Below are positions 37,158 to 40,320 of a stretch of 40,320 nucleotides of DNA, one piece after another. Location: the NCBI GenBank assembly GCA_028577615.1, contig JAJSDU010000017.1, forward strand, positions 14,689 to 55,008, read 5' to 3'. The notes under the pieces were generated by a model, which saw nothing but the letters and a program-made list of their open reading frames with translations, searched no databases and was not told where the DNA came from. Source of the stretch: Nitrosomonas sp. Its GTDB lineage: Bacteria; Pseudomonadota; Gammaproteobacteria; Burkholderiales; Nitrosomonadaceae. The position numbers and the translations under genes are program-made. Every line of letters begins with the position of its first letter. Within the stretch, counting starts at the first letter, position 1.

Positions 37158-37460
37158 TAAAATGATGGAAATGGGCCATGGAGCATGGCAATGGCGATTA
37201 CGCGCAGCAGCATTGTCTTATAGTGTGTGTATTGGCCATGTTGTCCTTTATTACAGGCAACTGGATTGCTGAATTAGACCTCACAAGCTTTTATCAGTCA
37301 ATCGCCACTGCTATCACAAAACAGGTCATCAGATTTTCCATGCGCAGATCTTTTGCCTTTTTGCATGGAAGCCGATTGTAAAGCATCGCAAGCAGCTTAA
37401 ATATAATTTTTTCTTCGACAAAGATAATGGATTCTTCCCATCTTTGAAAAAGAAGAAACA
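37158..37460. other. Intergenic region, no clear gene
   Basis: Upstream of the permease and downstream of the porin remnant. A 67-codon frame lies at 37178-37381 on the plus strand but has no recognised family, no clear ribosome-binding site and a composition unlike the neighbours. The permease promoter is probably here. Confidence 0.35.
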
Positions 37461-37634
37461 CTAAAACTTGAAAGTTACCTGGGTATAACCGTAATCGGTA
37501 TCCCGGCTCCCCGCACCGTTAGCCGCTTTGTCAAAATAATTACCTTTGAATAAATGCTTATAATCGATATCAAAATTCATGTGTTTCCAGTAACTGAATG
37601 TGGGATTCCATCTCAGATTCAAATCGCGTACAAA
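37461..37634 (-). pseudogene. 3' end of an alginate-export-type beta-barrel porin
   Basis: A 57-codon open remnant, stop at 37461, ending YTQVTFKF, an aromatic C-terminus expected of an outer-membrane beta-barrel. The segment NFDIDYKHLFKGNYFDKA resembles the end of alginate-export-family porins (the family identification is a pattern match). The frame ends upstream at a stop at 37635-37637, next to an IS5-type end at 37641. The rest of the gene is not in the window, so this is a truncated gene, not a functional one. Confidence 0.6.
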
Positions 37635-37640
37635 TTATCC

Positions 37641-37997
37641 GAGACCTTTGCACGGTAAAAATGGCGCCAGGCAGGCGAAAATAATATAATTACGCTTTTA
37701 TTCATAAGGTTATTTATCGTTGGTTTAAGTCTGGCCGATAGTTTTGTTACTCGAAGAACACGTAAAGGCAATTTCCTGAACCAGATAGGCCAGTTGATCG
37801 ACTGGGTGCCCATCGAAGAAACAATCGCACAGTACTATACGCCGGTATCCGATGCCACGGACCGCCCTGCTTATCTCAGTGATGAATCGGTTGAAGACAT
37901 GGCCAACGCCAACCGGCATGACAGTCAACCCATGCTGGCGCTGCTGGGTAAAGCTGGAATCGAGCCGGGTTGCCGGTTCCACGCTGACAAAGCTTAT
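37641..37997 (+). pseudogene. IS5-family transposase remnant, internally deleted
   Basis: It begins with a GAGACCTTTGCACGG end typical of IS5-group elements. From ~37711 a broken reading frame gives LFIVGLSLADSFVTRRTRKGNFLNQIGQLIDWVPIEET, the N-terminus of an IS5-type transposase. It then jumps through RPAY to LSDESVEDMANAN and to RHDSQPMLALLGKAGIEPG and HADKAY. The missing spans indicate two in-frame internal deletions, judged from my memory of the full protein. It stops at the IS3 end at 37998. It cannot encode an active enzyme. Confidence 0.72.
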
Positions 37998-38343
37998 TGA
38001 AGTGGTCAAGTGTTTTGTGACAACCCAGTTAAATGACCTTTTTCAGTTTTGCCATATCAGCTTCAAATTGTATTGGGCTTCTATAATCCAGATAAGAATG
38101 TAGTCGATGGCTGTTATAGAACATGGATATGTAATTCAATATATCCTGTTGCGCTTCATATCGTGTTTGATAGTGACGCCATTGCACCCGTTCTCGTTTT
38201 AAGCTTCCAAAGAAGCTTTCCGCAATTGCATTATCCCAACAATTTCCCAGACGACTCATGCTGCCAATAAAACCGTATTCTTTCAGTAGGTTACTGTATG
38301 CTTTGCTGGCATATTGGGTGGATTCAACCGGTCTTCGCAACAC
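37998..38343 (-). pseudogene. IS3-family orfB 3' remnant with one IS end
   Basis: The minus-strand frame 38343-38029 encodes the end of an IS3-type integrase: QYASKAYSNLLKEYGF, GNCWDNAIAESFFGSLKRERV (with the catalytic Glu) and HRLHSYLDYRSPIQFE. The upstream half, including two catalytic Asp residues, is missing; similarity starts at about 38315. The terminal TGAAGTGGTCAAG begins at 37998 and is the probable IS right end. It inserted into or recombined with the IS5 remnant and is cut on the other side by the IS30 element. Confidence 0.78.
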
Positions 38344-38363
38344 GTTTGATCATGGAGGTATTT

Positions 38364-39212
38364 ATGGGACGACCGGCGGGATGGGTGCGAAAGTTGACGA
38401 AGAGAGGGGCGATGCGCTCGTCAGGTGCGCCGTTACTTCGCAGCGAGATTGAGCGGCTATTTTGGGAGCTGATTGCAACCGGGATAACAAGTGAGAAAGC
38501 GGCAGAGGCCGTTGGTGTATCGTCAGCGGTGGGCGCCCGCTGGCTCCGTTATCGTGGCGGGATGCCATTATTCATGTCTAATCCCATATCCGGAAGATAC
38601 TTGTCATTCGTTGAACGAGAAGAGATTGGACTGCTGCGAGCGCAAAGTATTGGCGTGCGTGAGATTGCTCGCCGCCTTGAGCGAAGTCCGTCGACAATTT
38701 CACGGGAGCTGACTTGTAATGCTGCGACTCGTAGCAGTCGGCTTGAGTATCGCGCTTCAGTCGCATAGTGGAAGGCGGAACTGGTTGCCAAGAGACCGGA
38801 AACGGCGAAACTGGTGACAAACCCTGGATTGCGCCAATATGTTCAAGACCGCTTGGAAGGGAAGATTCATGGCGCTGATGGGCGTAAAATTGCGGGGCCT
38901 CAACAGGCACTGTTCATAGGACGAAATAAGCCACATCGTGGTGACCGTAAATGGGTCAAAGGCTGGTCGCCTGAACAGATTGCCAATCGGTTACTGCTAG
39001 ACTTCCCAGAGGACAAATCTATGCGCATCTCTCAAGAAGCCATCTATCAGGCTCTTTACATTCAAGGTCGAGGTGCTCTCAAACGCGAGTTGGTGAGTTG
39101 TCTGCGCACGAGACGAGTGTTGCGCGCACCGAGAGCCAGGGCACAAGCTAAAGCGTGGGCTCATGTCAACGAAGATGTCATGATTTCTAGCCGCCCTGCA
39201 GAGATAGAAAAT
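38364..39212 (+). pseudogene. IS30-family transposase with internal stop, truncated
   Basis: ATG 38364 follows a GGAGG site at 38354-38358. The frame contains a helix-turn-helix region (LSFVEREEIGLLRAQSIGVREIARRLERSPSTISREL), typical of IS30. It then hits an amber stop at 38766-38768, where a CAG (Gln) would be expected, and continues in the same frame through WKAELVAKRPETAKLV, WVKGWSPEQIANRLL and EAIYQALYIQGRGAL. It ends at SSRPAEIEN, just before the conserved GHWEGDLI catalytic region. The truncation point coincides with the 28-bp inverted repeat. It is not functional. Confidence 0.82.
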
Positions 39213-39285
39213 TGAATCGCCCCGGGTTTACAAGAGACTCTATTCTCTCACGAATTCGAGTCTCTTGTAAACCCGGGGCGATTCA
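39213..39285. repeat. Perfect 28-bp inverted repeat of IS3-type ends
   Basis: TGAATCGCCCCGGGTTTACA... at 39213-39240 is an exact inverted copy of 39258-39285, with 17 bases between (containing GAATTC). TGAATCGCCCCGGGTTT resembles terminal repeats of one IS3 subgroup. The two ends face as in an intact IS, so this looks like an element that lost its whole interior. No clear target duplication flanks it. The hairpin could form a very stable structure in RNA. Confidence 0.8.
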
Positions 39286-39303
39286 CTAAGTTCTGATAGA
39301 TAT

Positions 39304-39420
39304 CAAGGGATTGATTTATCATGGTGATAAAGGGGGTTCAGTATCGATCTATTCGATAACGGAGCGTCCGGCTGAGGCAACATTGAAGTTTCTGTTGGCA
39401 GTGCCGGAGATTCTTTATGG
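39304..39420 (+). pseudogene. IS3-family orfB scrap, frameshifted
   Basis: GLIYHGDKGGSVSIYSITERPAEA is a degraded copy of the IS3 orfB region HSDRGSQYVSI-YTERLAEAG that holds the second catalytic Asp. After this the expected VSVGS-GDS continues only in another frame (from ~39391), so a one-base frameshift is present. Only ~40 codons survive. It lies directly upstream of the rRNA promoter region. The rest up to ~39560 has no further recognisable coding sequence, apart from a short inverted repeat TCTGTCCG/CGGACAGA at 39472-39524. Confidence 0.65.
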
Positions 39421-39578
39421 CAGGTTCGAGAGCAGATCTATCCGCCTTGTTCTAAAACTTCCTGCAGTCATTCTGTCCGTTTCATCTGAAATCCTCCCCG
39501 GATTCCATATTAAAACCGGACAGATCATTTGCTATAAGTCGGGATAATATTGTTCTCTACAAAAACAACAATAAACTG

Positions 39579-39607
39579 TTGCTCAATTTTTTTTAAGTGG
39601 GTATAAT
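39579..39607 (+). promoter_or_regulatory. Predicted sigma-70 promoter of the rRNA operon
   Basis: A TTGCTC -35-like hexamer at 39579-39584 and a perfect TATAAT at 39602-39607 are separated by 17 bases, about 220 bases before 16S. Transcription would begin near 39614. The sequence upstream of -35 is A/T-rich and could act as an UP element. Confidence 0.65.
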
Positions 39608-39646
39608 TCCGTTTCTTTGTTGCTGAGCGTCATTTGCAACAAAAAA

Positions 39647-39658
39647 TGTTCTTTAAAA
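39647..39658 (+). promoter_or_regulatory. rRNA boxA antitermination site
   Basis: TGTTCTTTAAAA closely matches the boxA consensus TGCTCTTTAACA and lies in the leader between the promoter and 16S, where the Nus-factor antitermination complex assembles. Confidence 0.7.
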
Positions 39659-39827
39659 ATAGAGACAATCGATAGGTGTGAGTACTTAGGCTTGTAGATG
39701 TCAAGCTTTGTGTTTGACGTTGAAGATAATTAAGCAATATAGATGTACTAAGTACTCGCGAGACAGAGGTGAGATTTCTTTAAAGGAATCACACATAAAA
39801 CGTCAAGCGAAGTTTTAAGACAGAATT

Positions 39828-40320
<493 letters not shown>

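Noticed and set aside
37178-37381. 67-codon plus-strand frame
   Set aside because: No family, no ribosome-binding site, and no conserved pattern; kept only as a remark in the intergenic entry.

Overview
The window comes from a betaproteobacterium, most likely Nitrosomonas or a close relative. The right edge holds the first ~490 bases of a 16S rRNA gene with a betaproteobacterial 5' end. The protein set fits too: Mla lipid transport with linked YadG/YadH-type ABC genes, PutA, a Burkholderia-style DinB and IS remnants. The genus is an inference from memory; the class is well supported.

Left part (1-8.3 kb): a secreted alpha/beta hydrolase cut by the left edge; a 542-base stretch with no convincing gene; a 59-codon two-helix membrane protein (DUF2909 type) with a TTG start; a BaiN/YhiN flavoprotein; a ychJ-ppk2 pair; dinB; a 245-base MITE-like element; and a metallophosphoesterase. 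8.4-12.1 kb: a GNAT acetyltransferase coupled through a 27-residue mini-ORF to an Orn/Lys/Arg decarboxylase, then a bestrophin-type channel.

12.1-17.8 kb (minus strand): mlaF-E-D-C-B plus a YadG-type ABC ATPase, preceded by a sodium:alanine symporter. The YadH-type permease that should follow the ATPase lies 23 kb away, at 36.4-37.2 kb. 18.1-26 kb: an Snc-type nuclease, a TIGR04211-like SH3 membrane protein, sdhC-sdhD-sdhA without sdhB, and a divergent putA.

26.2-28.5 kb: an A/T-rich three-gene cassette of small exported proteins. The two larger ones look like the N-terminal and catalytic beta-sandwich portions of a copper amine oxidase encoded separately. The topaquinone motif Asn appears to be replaced by Gly. 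This is the best candidate for an undescribed system here. 28.8-34.6 kb: a complete RND tripartite efflux operon (outer-membrane factor, adaptor, pump). 34.9-36.4 kb: a membrane-anchored FMN-binding glutamate-synthase-like protein.

37.4-39.5 kb: a graveyard of broken mobile elements. A beta-barrel porin 3' end is cut at an IS5-family end. The IS5 remnant is cut by an IS3 remnant, which joins an IS30 transposase with an internal stop. That in turn ends at a perfect 28-bp inverted repeat made of two facing IS3-type ends, followed by a frameshifted IS3 orfB scrap. The rRNA promoter, boxA and 16S gene follow directly.
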